From a virus, in IMG/VR virus record IMGVR_UViG_3300030518_000005, positions 1 to 64,000 of that record: a DNA stretch of 64,000 bases, one strand, 5' to 3'. Made by a program: the position numbers and the translations under genes. The notes beneath the pieces are model-generated. The model was not told the origin of the DNA. It did not search any database and worked only from the letters and a program-made list of their open reading frames with translations. Positions 54,203 through 62,370 of this stretch are shown here, one piece after another (positions within the stretch are counted from its first letter, which is position 1; every line of letters begins with the position of its first letter).

Positions 54203-54456
54203 TGGCTAGACCCAAGGGTGCTAAAAACAAAAAGAAGCATGTATTCGAAGACCCGACAATTGAAGAGATCGTGGAAGTTGAAGTAGAGTTTAATTGTCCT
54301 ATCCGTGGAAAGATCAAGCAAAAAGTTAAAATGAAACGCCTTAAGAAGGTGACTCACGATCCACATCGTGTATTTGTTGGTGCACAGAGCATCATCGATG
54401 ACTTAGAAGCTAAAGAAGATAGTATCTCGTCAACTGAACTCGATCCGGAGGAATAA
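54202..54456 (+). CDS. Small basic AT-hook-like protein
   Basis: 84 residues from ATG at 54202, overlapping the previous stop. MARPKGAKNKKKHVF resembles an AT-hook. FNCPIRGKIKQKVKMKRLKK continues the basic character, and the C-terminus is acidic. A likely nucleic-acid binder. Confidence 0.55.
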   Translation: MARPKGAKNKKKHVFEDPTIEEIVEVEVEFNCPIRGKIKQKVKMKRLKKVTHDPHRVFVGAQSIIDDLEAKEDSISSTELDPEE

Positions 54457-54698
54457 TGGACTTTGTATTTGTCTTAATCGTCATTTTTGCACTAGTAGTC
54501 ATTGTTCCACGTCTAGCAGCATCTGCCGCTAAGCCTACAGATGGATCTGCTCATGGTAACCAGATTATCGTGGAGAAGAAAGAATGTCCTCCTCACCAGT
54601 GATTCTGGCAAGAAGTAGTTGACCAGCACGGCAATTCTCAGGGCACTCGTATTGTCTGCAAAGTTTGCGGACCTATGAAATCGGACACAGGAAGATAG
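54456..54698 (+). pseudogene. Membrane-anchored zinc-ribbon protein interrupted by TGA
   Basis: The frame runs from an N-terminal membrane segment (MDFVFVLIVIFALVVIVP) to ECPPHQ, then an in-frame TGA at 54600-54602, and continues FWQEVVDQHGNSQGTRIVC, then KVCG, to TAG at 54696. CPPH ... CKVCG is a zinc ribbon common in phage proteins, usually with Trp after it. One TGG-to-TGA change, read-through or sequence error would explain the stop. Without read-through the product is a 48-residue membrane peptide. Confidence 0.65.
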
Positions 54699-54699
54699 T

Positions 54700-55506
54700 A
54701 TGAAAGTTGAGCTTGACGATAAACAGAAACAGCAACTCGAAGGCGAGATGAATAGTAATCCTATCCGCAAGTGGATGGTGATTAAAGAATTCATGAAGTT
54801 CGAGATCGGCGACGTTCTCATTCGTAAACAGGCTCGATATAAGCCTCGTGATGAGACTGAGTGGATTACGGAAAATATAAATTCCGACAATAAGATGGCT
54901 CAGCGTTACGTCTACATCCATGAAGACGAGTTTGGTATCGGCTATATTAAGCAGCTTCGCGTTGCTAACGGCACTCTTGGTCAAGAGATCTGGTCGATGA
55001 CTGATTTTGACTACAAATCCACAAGATTTGAAGTTGATCCTGAGTTTGCAGAAGCAACGTTCTTGGGTGGCGACTTTGACATCAAGAAGATCCACTCGCA
55101 GGCGTTAGAGCAACGCAAGATCATCACTAAGGTCAACCGCAAGAAGGGTCAGAAGTTTAAAACACTTCAGGGGTTTAATGACTTCTTCGATAAGCTTAAA
55201 GTTGGAGATAAATACTGGACCACTCAGGATTTCACAGGTAGATATAAAACAGAAGTTGTTATTAACGAGATCGTTAAGGTTCCTATGAGTGCCCAAGACA
55301 TTCAGTCTGACTACATGGTTAGATGTATCATGGAATGCGAACGCGAGATGACTCGCAAAGGCGAAGCTTTCACTCCGTTCTTTAACTCTTCATATACCTA
55401 TAAGGTTTCAACGTCAAGTCGTCATCGGGATAATAGATATGTCTTTGAATACAGAGATTACATATTATATACGCAAGAACCCGCAATCGAAGAGAAGAAA
55501 AAGTAA
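54700..55506 (+). CDS. Hypothetical protein
   Basis: 268 residues, starting one base after the previous stop. Mixed alpha/beta with a repeated small-barrel feel (FEIGDVLIRKQARYKPRD; VGDKYWTTQDFTGRYKTEVV). No known family. Its last base overlaps the next ATG. Confidence 0.6.
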   Translation: MKVELDDKQKQQLEGEMNSNPIRKWMVIKEFMKFEIGDVLIRKQARYKPRDETEWITENINSDNKMAQRYVYIHEDEFGIGYIKQLRVANGTLGQEIWSMTDFDYKSTRFEVDPEFAEATFLGGDFDIKKIHSQALEQRKIITKVNRKKGQKFKTLQGFNDFFDKLKVGDKYWTTQDFTGRYKTEVVINEIVKVPMSAQDIQSDYMVRCIMECEREMTRKGEAFTPFFNSSYTYKVSTSSRHRDNRYVFEYRDYILYTQEPAIEEKKK

Positions 55507-56606
55507 TGCGTCGGTGTATCTATCCTACGTGTGAATCAAAGATAGAGAAATGCCTTTGTAGGCAGAGGTTAAATAAGAGTATGAAACGTCCATCTAAGAC
55601 AGAGAATATTGCCTTAAATTCTGTCATAAATAAATGGACAATAATGTCTCTTCCTTACATTAAGATAAACTTAAAATCAAAAAAAACACGATATGTAGAT
55701 GTAAAGTGTAAATGTGGTGTTCTTAAGTCAATAAAAGTTGCAAGTTTAATTAATGGCACCTCAAGTGGATGTGGCCACTGTGGCAATAGATATGCTCGAA
55801 CAGACGAACAGCTAAAAACGACATCTATCAATAATATTTTTCTAGATTATAAGGGCAATGCTAAGGCTAGAAATTATGATTTTAATCTAACCTTAGATGA
55901 GTTTAAGGGGCTTATTTTTCAAAATTGTTTCTACTGTGACGCTTCCCCTGCCAACATTCAAAAAAATAAACACACAATAGTTAAATACAATGGAATCGAT
56001 AGATTGGATAACTCTATTGGGTACCAAACATCAAACTGTGTCACAAGTTGTGCTACTTGCAACACTATGAAATTAGATTACTCTGCAACACATTTTTTAG
56101 AACAAATACAGAGAATAGTTAAAAATAACAAGTTTAACCAAACCAATAACCCGATCTCAGAGAAAAAACTTAAAATCTATCACGATAGAGCTGTAGTTAT
56201 AGCGTCACAGTCACACGACATACATACTAAAGTTGCAGCCCTATTAATAGACCCTAAAACATTAGCGGTTACGGCAGAAGGTTTTAATGGGTTCGTTAGG
56301 GGTGGACCAGACAGTTCTCTACCCACATCTCGTCCAGAAAAATATAATTATATAATACACGCAGAAACAAACTTATTATGTAACGCAGTGCGATCAGGAG
56401 TTAAGACTGGTGATTGTATACTTTATTGCACCCTATCTCCTTGCACTAAGTGTATCAGAATGTTGTGGCAGGCAGGCATAAGTGAGTTTTATTTTAAAGA
56501 AAAATATAGTGACTTTGAAGATAGTTCAGCCATGCTAGACTTAGAAATCAATTGCTCTACGGTTGGTGATTTTTATCATTTACAGATTAAACCGAGGACA
56601 TCGTGA
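55506..56606 (+). CDS. HNH homing endonuclease fused to dCMP deaminase
   Basis: 366 residues. Residues 1-215: zinc modules (CIYPTC, CKCGVLKSI, CGHCGN), then the HNH part CFYCDASPANIQ, NGIDRLDNSIGYQTSNC, CATCNTMKLD, as in 10467-11063. Residues 225-366: cytidine/dCMP deaminase with RAVVIASQSHDIHTKVAALL, HAETNLLCNAV (His zinc ligand and catalytic Glu) and LSPCTKCIRM (zinc Cys pair). The deaminase turns dCMP to dUMP. A homing gene appears to have been fused in frame to the 5' end. Both active sites look intact. Confidence 0.85.
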   Translation: MRRCIYPTCESKIEKCLCRQRLNKSMKRPSKTENIALNSVINKWTIMSLPYIKINLKSKKTRYVDVKCKCGVLKSIKVASLINGTSSGCGHCGNRYARTDEQLKTTSINNIFLDYKGNAKARNYDFNLTLDEFKGLIFQNCFYCDASPANIQKNKHTIVKYNGIDRLDNSIGYQTSNCVTSCATCNTMKLDYSATHFLEQIQRIVKNNKFNQTNNPISEKKLKIYHDRAVVIASQSHDIHTKVAALLIDPKTLAVTAEGFNGFVRGGPDSSLPTSRPEKYNYIIHAETNLLCNAVRSGVKTGDCILYCTLSPCTKCIRMLWQAGISEFYFKEKYSDFEDSSAMLDLEINCSTVGDFYHLQIKPRTS

Positions 56607-57019
56607 AACCGCGCACAGCTTTATTCATTGGATCTAATCCATCGCAAGCGTCTAAGGGCAATGGAGCATTCGATATGTCCACCGGTAGTGGTAAAACGTT
56701 GCACGAATGGATTGAAAAGGCAGGGATAAACATATCTATTATGCACAATCTGGTCAATACACCAACACCAGGCAATAGACAACTGACGATGAAAGAGATC
56801 AAGGGTAGACTTAACCATCTTGCAATGATCATTGCACACCACAAAGATGTACCAATTATAGCTGTAGGAAAAACTGCCGCTACCGCATTGAAGATGCTAG
56901 GTGTGAACTTTTATGAATTGCCCCACCCCTCCGGATTGAATCGATTACTTAACGATCCGGAATACGTGGCTGAAAAAATAAAGGGTCTGGTGGAACACAC
57001 CAGACCCAATAAGAGCTAG
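56603..57019 (+). CDS. Uracil-DNA-glycosylase superfamily protein
   Basis: 138 residues from GTG, overlapping the deaminase stop. FIGSNPSQASKGNGAFD holds the first motif (GSNPS), and IIAVGKTAATALK and LPHPSGLNRLL the second (HPSGxNR). Family enzymes remove uracil from DNA; the short length and GSNPS variant fit phage members. The deaminase directly upstream makes dUMP, so control of uracil in DNA is a sensible link. Confidence 0.75.
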   Translation: MKPRTALFIGSNPSQASKGNGAFDMSTGSGKTLHEWIEKAGINISIMHNLVNTPTPGNRQLTMKEIKGRLNHLAMIIAHHKDVPIIAVGKTAATALKMLGVNFYELPHPSGLNRLLNDPEYVAEKIKGLVEHTRPNKS

Positions 57020-57034
57020 TTTAACGAGTTGAAA

Positions 57035-57418
57035 TTAAACGAGCGCGGGAGCTGTACCGATGTTGCTGTCCAAGTTTACTGGACGGTGCACAAGGTACAA
57101 GTCACCAACAACTGCAGCTGCAGGAGCAGTTCCAGCAGTAGCAACAACGCCGAAAGACGTGTTACCAGCTGTCGCAGGAATATGGAGGACGATGTCGCCG
57201 ACCATAAGAGCTGCGAAGTCAGTAGTAGCATCAGCATGGGTAGCGATGATAGCTGCTGGAGTTGAAAGACCGCTAAGAGCGGCGACAACTTGGTTAGCAA
57301 CGCGAGTGTTTGCCAAAGCTTTTTGAATAACTTTAGCAGCAGGTGCACGGTTAGGAGCTGAAGAGCTGCCACCCATGTTGCCAGACTGATTGTCCGGAAT
57401 TGGAGGAAGTAGGGCCAT
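57035..57418 (-). CDS. Putative virion protein
   Basis: 127 residues on the minus strand. Ala/Gly/Val-rich with a proline N-terminus (MALLPPIPDNQSGNMGG) and beta-rich C-terminus (VGDIVLHIPATAGNTSFGVV). Composition fits a small structural or decoration protein. GGAGATAA precedes the ATG. No signature allows a firmer call. Confidence 0.55.
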   Translation of the reverse strand: MALLPPIPDNQSGNMGGSSSAPNRAPAAKVIQKALANTRVANQVVAALSGLSTPAAIIATHADATTDFAALMVGDIVLHIPATAGNTSFGVVATAGTAPAAAVVGDLYLVHRPVNLDSNIGTAPALV

Positions 57419-57487
57419 ATTTATCTCCTTTGAAGATAATTGGGCGTGAGGTAAGTCTCACGGCCTATTTATAACATTATACCAGAG

Positions 57488-57892
57488 TTATGGGAGAAGC
57501 AACTTAAGCAGTAAAGGCTTAGCCCACATTAGAAGACCGCTAAATGCAACAAGTGCAGCAAGTATCTTGCCCCAACGGACTAAGGTCTCATGCTTGTGCT
57601 TGCGAACAGCGTCTTCTTCAATTTGTCTTTTTTCGATAGGTGATAGACGTCCGTCCATCTTGTTAGCCAGATCCTCGAGTAGTTCGGTTCTGTGCATGTG
57701 CTCTCTGAGAGAGTCTGTATTAGCTTTTAGGATATCGTTTGAGCGTTTAAGTTCTTGATATAGCAGCTCATGGTGGCGCGACAGTTCTACGAATGCAGCC
57801 TGTTGAAGTGCTAAATCCTTGTCCATCTTGTGGAGCTGTTCGCTAATAGCGTCTACTTTGTCTTCAAGCGACTTGCCGGTTTTCTTTTCCAT
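57488..57892 (-). CDS. Coiled-coil protein with C-terminal membrane anchor
   Basis: 134 residues. A long coiled coil (about 5-85; DKVDAISEQLHKMDKDLALQ) and a C-terminal membrane segment (ILAALVAFSGLLMWAKPLLL). This tail-anchored layout is seen in phage lysis-region proteins such as i-spanin or antiholin types, but the evidence is only topological. Confidence 0.6.
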   Translation of the reverse strand: MEKKTGKSLEDKVDAISEQLHKMDKDLALQQAAFVELSRHHELLYQELKRSNDILKANTDSLREHMHRTELLEDLANKMDGRLSPIEKRQIEEDAVRKHKHETLVRWGKILAALVAFSGLLMWAKPLLLKLLLP

Positions 57893-58127
57893 CTCGACTC
57901 CACCCTATAGATACCTAGCCTTATCTTAACATGAACAGTAGTTAGTCAGTAGTCTATTGGAGGGGGCTGGTAACAATTCAATCTAATGGCCCTAGGACGT
58001 CCAAGAACACACGACAAGAACGAATGATATCTTTATCATTTGAACGATTTAAACGCGATAGGATTGAAATCTGAATCAAGGGATATGTATCGATGGCAAT
58101 CATCGGTTACTCTCCCGAGGAGTAGAT

Positions 58128-58163
58128 CGGGCCTATCCGATTAGGGTAGGTCCGGTCGTTTTT
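58128..58163 (+). terminator. Rho-independent terminator on the plus strand
   Basis: CGGGCCTATCC (58128-58138) pairs with GGGTAGGTCCG (58144-58154) with two G:U pairs, followed by GTCGTTTTT. The T-run is on the plus strand, but no plus-strand gene lies between 57019 and here, so it should end an unannotated RNA. The rest of 57893-58127 holds no gene that I can support. Confidence 0.65.
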
Positions 58164-58482
58164 AGTCTGGATTATCGACCTTAACGTCGATCTTTGTGAC
58201 AGTCTTCTCAGAGACCGGGGCCATAGCCTCATTAGGGCGTGTGGTCATCTCGGTATCAGACTTAGCACCGTTAGCTTCGATGCGTTTCTGCATAACCTTA
58301 CCACCGAAGGCAGCACTCAAGAATACACCTGTCAACATAGTGATTCCACTATAATCGACTGGGAGTTTTGTCATTCCGTAGAATCCAATTCCGATTGCCG
58401 CAAATAGTGCTAGGAGAGACATGACTCGCATCATGCTCACACCTGAGTTTTCACTAAAAAGTTGGCGGAAGAAATTGCCCAT
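58162..58482 (-). CDS. Holin-like membrane protein
   Basis: 106 residues on the minus strand. Two membrane segments, about 18-36 (MMRVMSLLALFAAIGIGFYG) and 43-62 (YSGITMLTGVFLSAAFGGKV), with a charged C-terminal tail. Size, two helices and a basic loop fit class II holins, which open the inner membrane for endolysin. The NlpC/P60-like gene at 59405 and the anchored coiled coil at 57488 are nearby. Not proven. Confidence 0.55.
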   Translation of the reverse strand: MGNFFRQLFSENSGVSMMRVMSLLALFAAIGIGFYGMTKLPVDYSGITMLTGVFLSAAFGGKVMQKRIEANGAKSDTEMTTRPNEAMAPVSEKTVTKIDVKVDNPD

Positions 58483-58490
58483 AGTATAAT
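58462..58490 (+). promoter_or_regulatory. Sigma-70-like promoter before gene 58513
   Basis: TTGGCG (58462-58467), a 17-base spacer and TATAAT (58485-58490). It overlaps the start of the divergent holin-like gene. Confidence 0.6.
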
Positions 58491-58512
58491 CCTATCAGAA
58501 AAAGGAGCCTAA

Positions 58513-58887
58513 ATGAAGTTATCTAGGTTGATCGACCCTAAATTTAAAGCGACTCTAACTCAGCTTAATTCGCAGAAACTGCCGCTTAAAGCTGCATTTA
58601 AACTCAAGACCATCATCAAAAAGATCGACGAAGAGTACAGCAAGTATGATGAAGTTCGTCTTGCGTCTTTGAACCGTTACGGCAAGAAGAAAGATGACGG
58701 TAGCCTAGATACCGACGATCAAGGCAATGTCCCTTTGGAAGGCGATAACGGTCAGTTGTTTGTTAACGAGTTGAACGAACTCTTAGATCTAGACATCGCT
58801 ATCCCTACGCTTTCTGTCAGCGAGCTTGGTAACGATATCTCGATCTCGTCTGAGGAGCTTATGCTCTTAGACTTTCTTGTTGAGTGA
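58513..58887 (+). CDS. DUF1617-like phage protein, paralogue of 59036-59419
   Basis: 124 residues with AAGGAG upstream. LPLKAAFKLKTIIKKIDEEY, VRLASLNRYGKKKDDG, ELNELLDLDIAIPTLSVSEL and a helical end repeat the plan of 59036-59419. The pattern (helix, NRYG-like turn, ELxxLL, acidic end) recalls DUF1617 phage proteins, whose role is unknown. A tandem duplication with separate promoters. Confidence 0.65.
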   Translation: MKLSRLIDPKFKATLTQLNSQKLPLKAAFKLKTIIKKIDEEYSKYDEVRLASLNRYGKKKDDGSLDTDDQGNVPLEGDNGQLFVNELNELLDLDIAIPTLSVSELGNDISISSEELMLLDFLVE

Positions 58888-58976
58888 TTGCATTAAGTTC
58901 CATACATACTCCAAAGATTAAGATTTACCTTTAACTATATGATTTCACTAAAGAATGGGTACGTAATAAAATAATC

Positions 58977-59005
58977 TTGACTTATTATAAGACGTATGGT
59001 ACGAT
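58977..59005 (+). promoter_or_regulatory. Sigma-70-like promoter before gene 59036
   Basis: TTGACT (58977-58982), a 17-base spacer and TACGAT (59000-59005), about 30 bases before the ATG. Confidence 0.6.
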
Positions 59006-59035
59006 ATTTGAAACCTACATTCTCAAGGAGAGTCC

Positions 59036-59419
59036 ATGAAATTATTGACTGTATCTACGACTGCTGCGAAAGAAGTTTTAGAAAAGATTGTCCAGTCGCC
59101 GCACATTCCCATCGCGACTGTATGGAAGCTTAAAAAGCTCGTATTGAAGTTTAATGAGCATGCTATCATGTATGAGCAGATGCGCAATGAATTGGTGAGG
59201 AAATACGCCGCGAAAGATGCAGAGGGTAATTTCGTTGAAGATGCAAATAAGAAAATCAACGTTGATCCGGTAAATTTAGAAGCTTATGCTGCTGAGCTTT
59301 CTGAGCTTCTTCAGATTGATGCTCCAGTTCCAGCCATTAGCGTTGCAGAACTTGGCACCAAAGTCGAAGGCATCACAGTGAGTGATGTTATGGCTTTGGG
59401 CGATTTACTTGTCGATTGA
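59036..59419 (+). CDS. DUF1617-like phage protein, paralogue of 58513-58887
   Basis: 127 residues with AAGGAG upstream. IPIATVWKLKKLVLKFNEHA, MRNELVRKYAAKDAEGNF, ELSELLQIDAPVPAISVAEL and the helical end (VSDVMALGDLLVD) align with the paralogue. Its stop region overlaps the convergent NlpC/P60-like gene. Confidence 0.65.
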   Translation: MKLLTVSTTAAKEVLEKIVQSPHIPIATVWKLKKLVLKFNEHAIMYEQMRNELVRKYAAKDAEGNFVEDANKKINVDPVNLEAYAAELSELLQIDAPVPAISVAELGTKVEGITVSDVMALGDLLVD

Positions 59420-59929
59420 TAATGTAGCGGGTAGAGTTGATACCAAAGCAAATACATCCTTTGGTATCATATTATTAATGTTTGTTGGCAACACAACATT
59501 TTCACATTCATTCAATATGGCCGCAACTAATTGATCGCAGATGTAGGTCTGGCCAGAATCCTTCACTGGATTCTGGATCTTTATTCCGATCAGGGCACAT
59601 AGTTCAACTAGTGCAAGTCCACATATCTCAAGCACTCCATACGGCTTTCCAGCCTGATTTGCCGCAAACTGCATAGTTTTTAGAAAAGTGACATCTGAAA
59701 CATTGAATGTGAATTCTTTAACCACAGTTTCTTGTGCTAAAAACACTGGCAAACTCATAGAATTTACAACACTATGCGATGCTTGAAAAATCATATCTTG
59801 CCCTAAATATTCATCGTGATATTTCAAATAGACATGCGAATAGTTAGTCTTTTGAACTAATTGGATCAGCCAACTGAAAATAGGAAAAGTTGTACAAGCC
59901 CGAGAAAAACCTATAGTAATTTGTTTCAT
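59405..59929 (-). CDS. NlpC/P60-like (YiiX-type) cysteine hydrolase
   Basis: 174 residues on the minus strand. His in NYSHVYLKYHDEY (about residue 32) and Cys in GQTYICDQLVAAIL (about 131) are in the circularly permuted NlpC/P60 order, as in YiiX/YebB proteins. Such enzymes cut amide bonds in peptidoglycan peptides or in lipids. At this place, beside tail genes, it could be a virion or lysis enzyme. A hydrophobic helix (EICGLALVELCALIGIKI) is unusual. Confidence 0.65.
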   Translation of the reverse strand: MKQITIGFSRACTTFPIFSWLIQLVQKTNYSHVYLKYHDEYLGQDMIFQASHSVVNSMSLPVFLAQETVVKEFTFNVSDVTFLKTMQFAANQAGKPYGVLEICGLALVELCALIGIKIQNPVKDSGQTYICDQLVAAILNECENVVLPTNINNMIPKDVFALVSTLPATLSIDK

Positions 59930-60465
59930 TACGATCCTGGGTTTATGGTTAAGGGAAGGTTGAGATATCCCTGAATCTGATTCATATAAGAATATAGTAT
60001 GCTATTTGTGATAAAAGGGGCAAGAGCAGTTTTTGCATCGCTTGTATCGGCAATCATTGTTTGAATTTCTGTGATGGCTACATAGAGTGATCCAGTAGAA
60101 AGGTAAGTATAAAGGTCTGAAGCGTAATCTAATACTGCTTGTGTTTTACCCGATTGAGTAATTCCTGACATAATATTTTGAGTTGCAAATTGAATTGTTA
60201 GATTTTGTCCAAAAATAATAGCATTTTGAACAAGTGTTGTATAAATTTGAACTGCACTTTGTGGTGGAGTAGTTGAGTTGGGAGGATTCCAACCAATATT
60301 ATCAAAAATCCATCCAATCCCAGGTTGAGGAGACAAAGCGTCTATCTGTTGAACCGAGTCATAAGGAACTCCATTGGAGTCATTTTGGAATAAAGATACA
60401 AGACTTGAATCCTCAAGTTCTAATGTATTTACAATTGTATTATTTCTTATCTGCGCGTAAATCAA
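59929..60465 (-). CDS. Tail-fibre-associated protein
   Basis: 178 residues on the minus strand. The start MIYAQIRNNTIVNTLELEDS and the phrase GWIFDNIGWNPP are typical of small phage tail-fibre assembly or tail-tip proteins. The rest is helical (TLVQNAIIFGQNLTIQFAT). It lies between the NlpC/P60-like gene and the glycine-rich fibres. Confidence 0.6.
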   Translation of the reverse strand: MIYAQIRNNTIVNTLELEDSSLVSLFQNDSNGVPYDSVQQIDALSPQPGIGWIFDNIGWNPPNSTTPPQSAVQIYTTLVQNAIIFGQNLTIQFATQNIMSGITQSGKTQAVLDYASDLYTYLSTGSLYVAITEIQTMIADTSDAKTALAPFITNSILYSYMNQIQGYLNLPLTINPGS

Positions 60466-60516
60466 GATCCACCTCTCTGTAAAACTACATCACACAATAG
60501 GGGATTGTGCTCCATA

Positions 60517-61407
60517 TTACTCTACCCACAATACGACAATTTGTCCAGAACTTCCCGCACTACCATTGCCACCCTTCCCTCCAGCGGCACCTGATCCGCC
60601 ACCGCCTCCTCCTCCACCACCTAGTCCACCAGATCCAGCGGTGGAAGGTAAAGCATTTGCTCCCGCACTACCAGCAACTCCAGAGGTACCACCATTGCCA
60701 CCAGCTGCTCCAATATTGGATGGTGCATCTCCAGCGCCGCCACTCGCACCAGCTCCACCACCTCCGCCTCCGTTAACACCACCGGCAGTTCCTCCCAACG
60801 CACCACTTCCAGCCAAGAAGAAAGGAGAAAGTGCTCCTACTAATGTTGTTGTATCAGTCGCATTGCCACCTGCAGTAGATGCTGCTCCTCCTGTACCACC
60901 TTCTCCACATGCATATAGTAAAGATAGACCAGATGATTGAAATGTTCCAAATGCTTTTGGAGAGGTGCTGTCATAATAAATAGCTCCCACTCCAGCAGCA
61001 GTTCCTCCTCCACCTACAGTAGAACCATCATATGCAGATCCTAAAAATGAAACCAAAGACCCAAAAGAACTACTGCCACCTGGTCCACCTTGACCTCCTG
61101 TACCACCTTGACCTGTTATTGTTCCAGCAGCGCCTCCGCTGCCTGCAGTTCCTGCTGCCCCGATAGTGATCGTATAAGTAGTTCCGGGAACGACAGTGAC
61201 GGGATACGGTAAAGATATATTAGCGGGTCCAGAAGAACCAGCAGATCCACCACCACCTCCATTAGAACTTCCACCACCACCACCGCCTCCTCCTCCACCA
61301 CTACCTCCGGCAGTGCCACCTCTCCCGATAACAGTTATATTCGTAATGCCAGCAGGGCAAGTCCAGGTTCCAGAAGACGTGAAAATTCGTTTTACATATT
61401 TAGACAT
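60517..61407 (-). CDS. Glycine-rich tail-fibre protein 1
   Basis: 296 residues from ATG at 61407. The start KYVKRIFTSSGTWTCPAGIT leads into a Gly/Ala-rich body with poly-Gly strings (about residue 35 on) and ends with GQIVVLWVE. Glycine-rich lattices of this type form receptor-binding tips. It is the left member of three tandem paralogues, with a divergent central part, consistent with receptor specificity. Confidence 0.8.
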   Translation of the reverse strand: MSKYVKRIFTSSGTWTCPAGITNITVIGRGGTAGGSGGGGGGGGGGSSNGGGGGSAGSSGPANISLPYPVTVVPGTTYTITIGAAGTAGSGGAAGTITGQGGTGGQGGPGGSSSFGSLVSFLGSAYDGSTVGGGGTAAGVGAIYYDSTSPKAFGTFQSSGLSLLYACGEGGTGGAASTAGGNATDTTTLVGALSPFFLAGSGALGGTAGGVNGGGGGGAGASGGAGDAPSNIGAAGGNGGTSGVAGSAGANALPSTAGSGGLGGGGGGGGGSGAAGGKGGNGSAGSSGQIVVLWVE

Positions 61408-61497
61408 TGACAACCGCCATTAATGTATATAATGTGTGAATTATGGATAGATTCTGGCCTACAGTCAAAGGTAAAACTTGAAAGTAATTGTATTTTT

Positions 61498-62370
61498 TCA
61501 TTCAACCCACTGAACAATAATTTGACCGTTACTTCCAGCTGCTCCATTTGCTCCGATGCCGCCAGTGGATCCAGTCGTTGCAAGTGTACCACCACCTCCG
61601 CCACCTCCGCCACCTCCACCACCAGAGCCTGATATAGCAGATGAAGCTGCACCACCATTTCCTCCATTAGAACCAGAGGCACCACCATTTCCTCCAGCAG
61701 CGCTGCTGCTTGGGCCAGTCGCATCTCCTGCTGGAGCAGCTGAACTTCCACCACCGCCACCGCCTCCACCTGCACCACCTGAAGCCCCGCCCGCTCCTCC
61801 AGCTCCACTAACAAAAAATGGAGATTGAGAACCATATATAGTGCGACCAGCATTACCCGCCGTTCCTGCACCACCGCCACCGCCAACACCATACGGTTGA
61901 AACGGTAAGATGCCATAAGTTCCAAAACCACCAGCACCAGCAGTAGCACTAAGTCCACCACTTCCTCCGCCTCCACCGCCAGTTCCACCGCGACCTGGTT
62001 GGAAGGATAAAAGGACGTCAAAGGTAGTTGCAGTACCAGATGAACCTGCGCCACCAGCAGTTCCAATTGATCCACCAGCAGTTGCTACACCACCTGCACC
62101 ACCTGCACCACCTGCACCACCAGTACCTATGGTTATAGTATAAGAGGTCCCTGGAACGACGATAAGTTCAAATGGAAGAGTTACCATACTTCCGCCTGGT
62201 CCACCAGAAGATCCACCGCCAGCTCCAGCAGTAGTAGATCCTCCGCCACCTCCTCCGCCACCGCCTCCGCCACCAGAGCCACCTCGCCCCCAGACAATAA
62301 TATTCGTAATGCCAGCAGGACAAGTCCAGGTTCCAGATGTAGTGAATAATTCTCTAACCATTTTTGCCAT
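61498..62370 (-). CDS. Glycine-rich tail-fibre protein 2
   Basis: 290 residues from ATG at 62370, overlapping the stop of the next gene upstream (TAATG). VRELFTTSGTWTCPAGITNI start, Gly/Ala-rich body, GQIIVQWVE end. Second paralogue. Confidence 0.8.
   Translation of the reverse strand: MAKMVRELFTTSGTWTCPAGITNIIVWGRGGSGGGGGGGGGGGGSTTAGAGGGSSGGPGGSMVTLPFELIVVPGTSYTITIGTGGAGGAGGAGGVATAGGSIGTAGGAGSSGTATTFDVLLSFQPGRGGTGGGGGGSGGLSATAGAGGFGTYGILPFQPYGVGGGGGAGTAGNAGRTIYGSQSPFFVSGAGGAGGASGGAGGGGGGGGSSAAPAGDATGPSSSAAGGNGGASGSNGGNGGAASSAISGSGGGGGGGGGGGGTLATTGSTGGIGANGAAGSNGQIIVQWVE

Noticed and set aside
54600-54602. Reassignment of UGA to Trp in this phage
   Set aside because: Many genes here end with TGA directly before or overlapping the next start, and the tRNA-Trp has anticodon CCA, not UCA.
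60566-61828. Long proline-rich frames on the plus strand
   Set aside because: They are the complement of glycine codons of the tail-fibre genes (GGN read as CCN).
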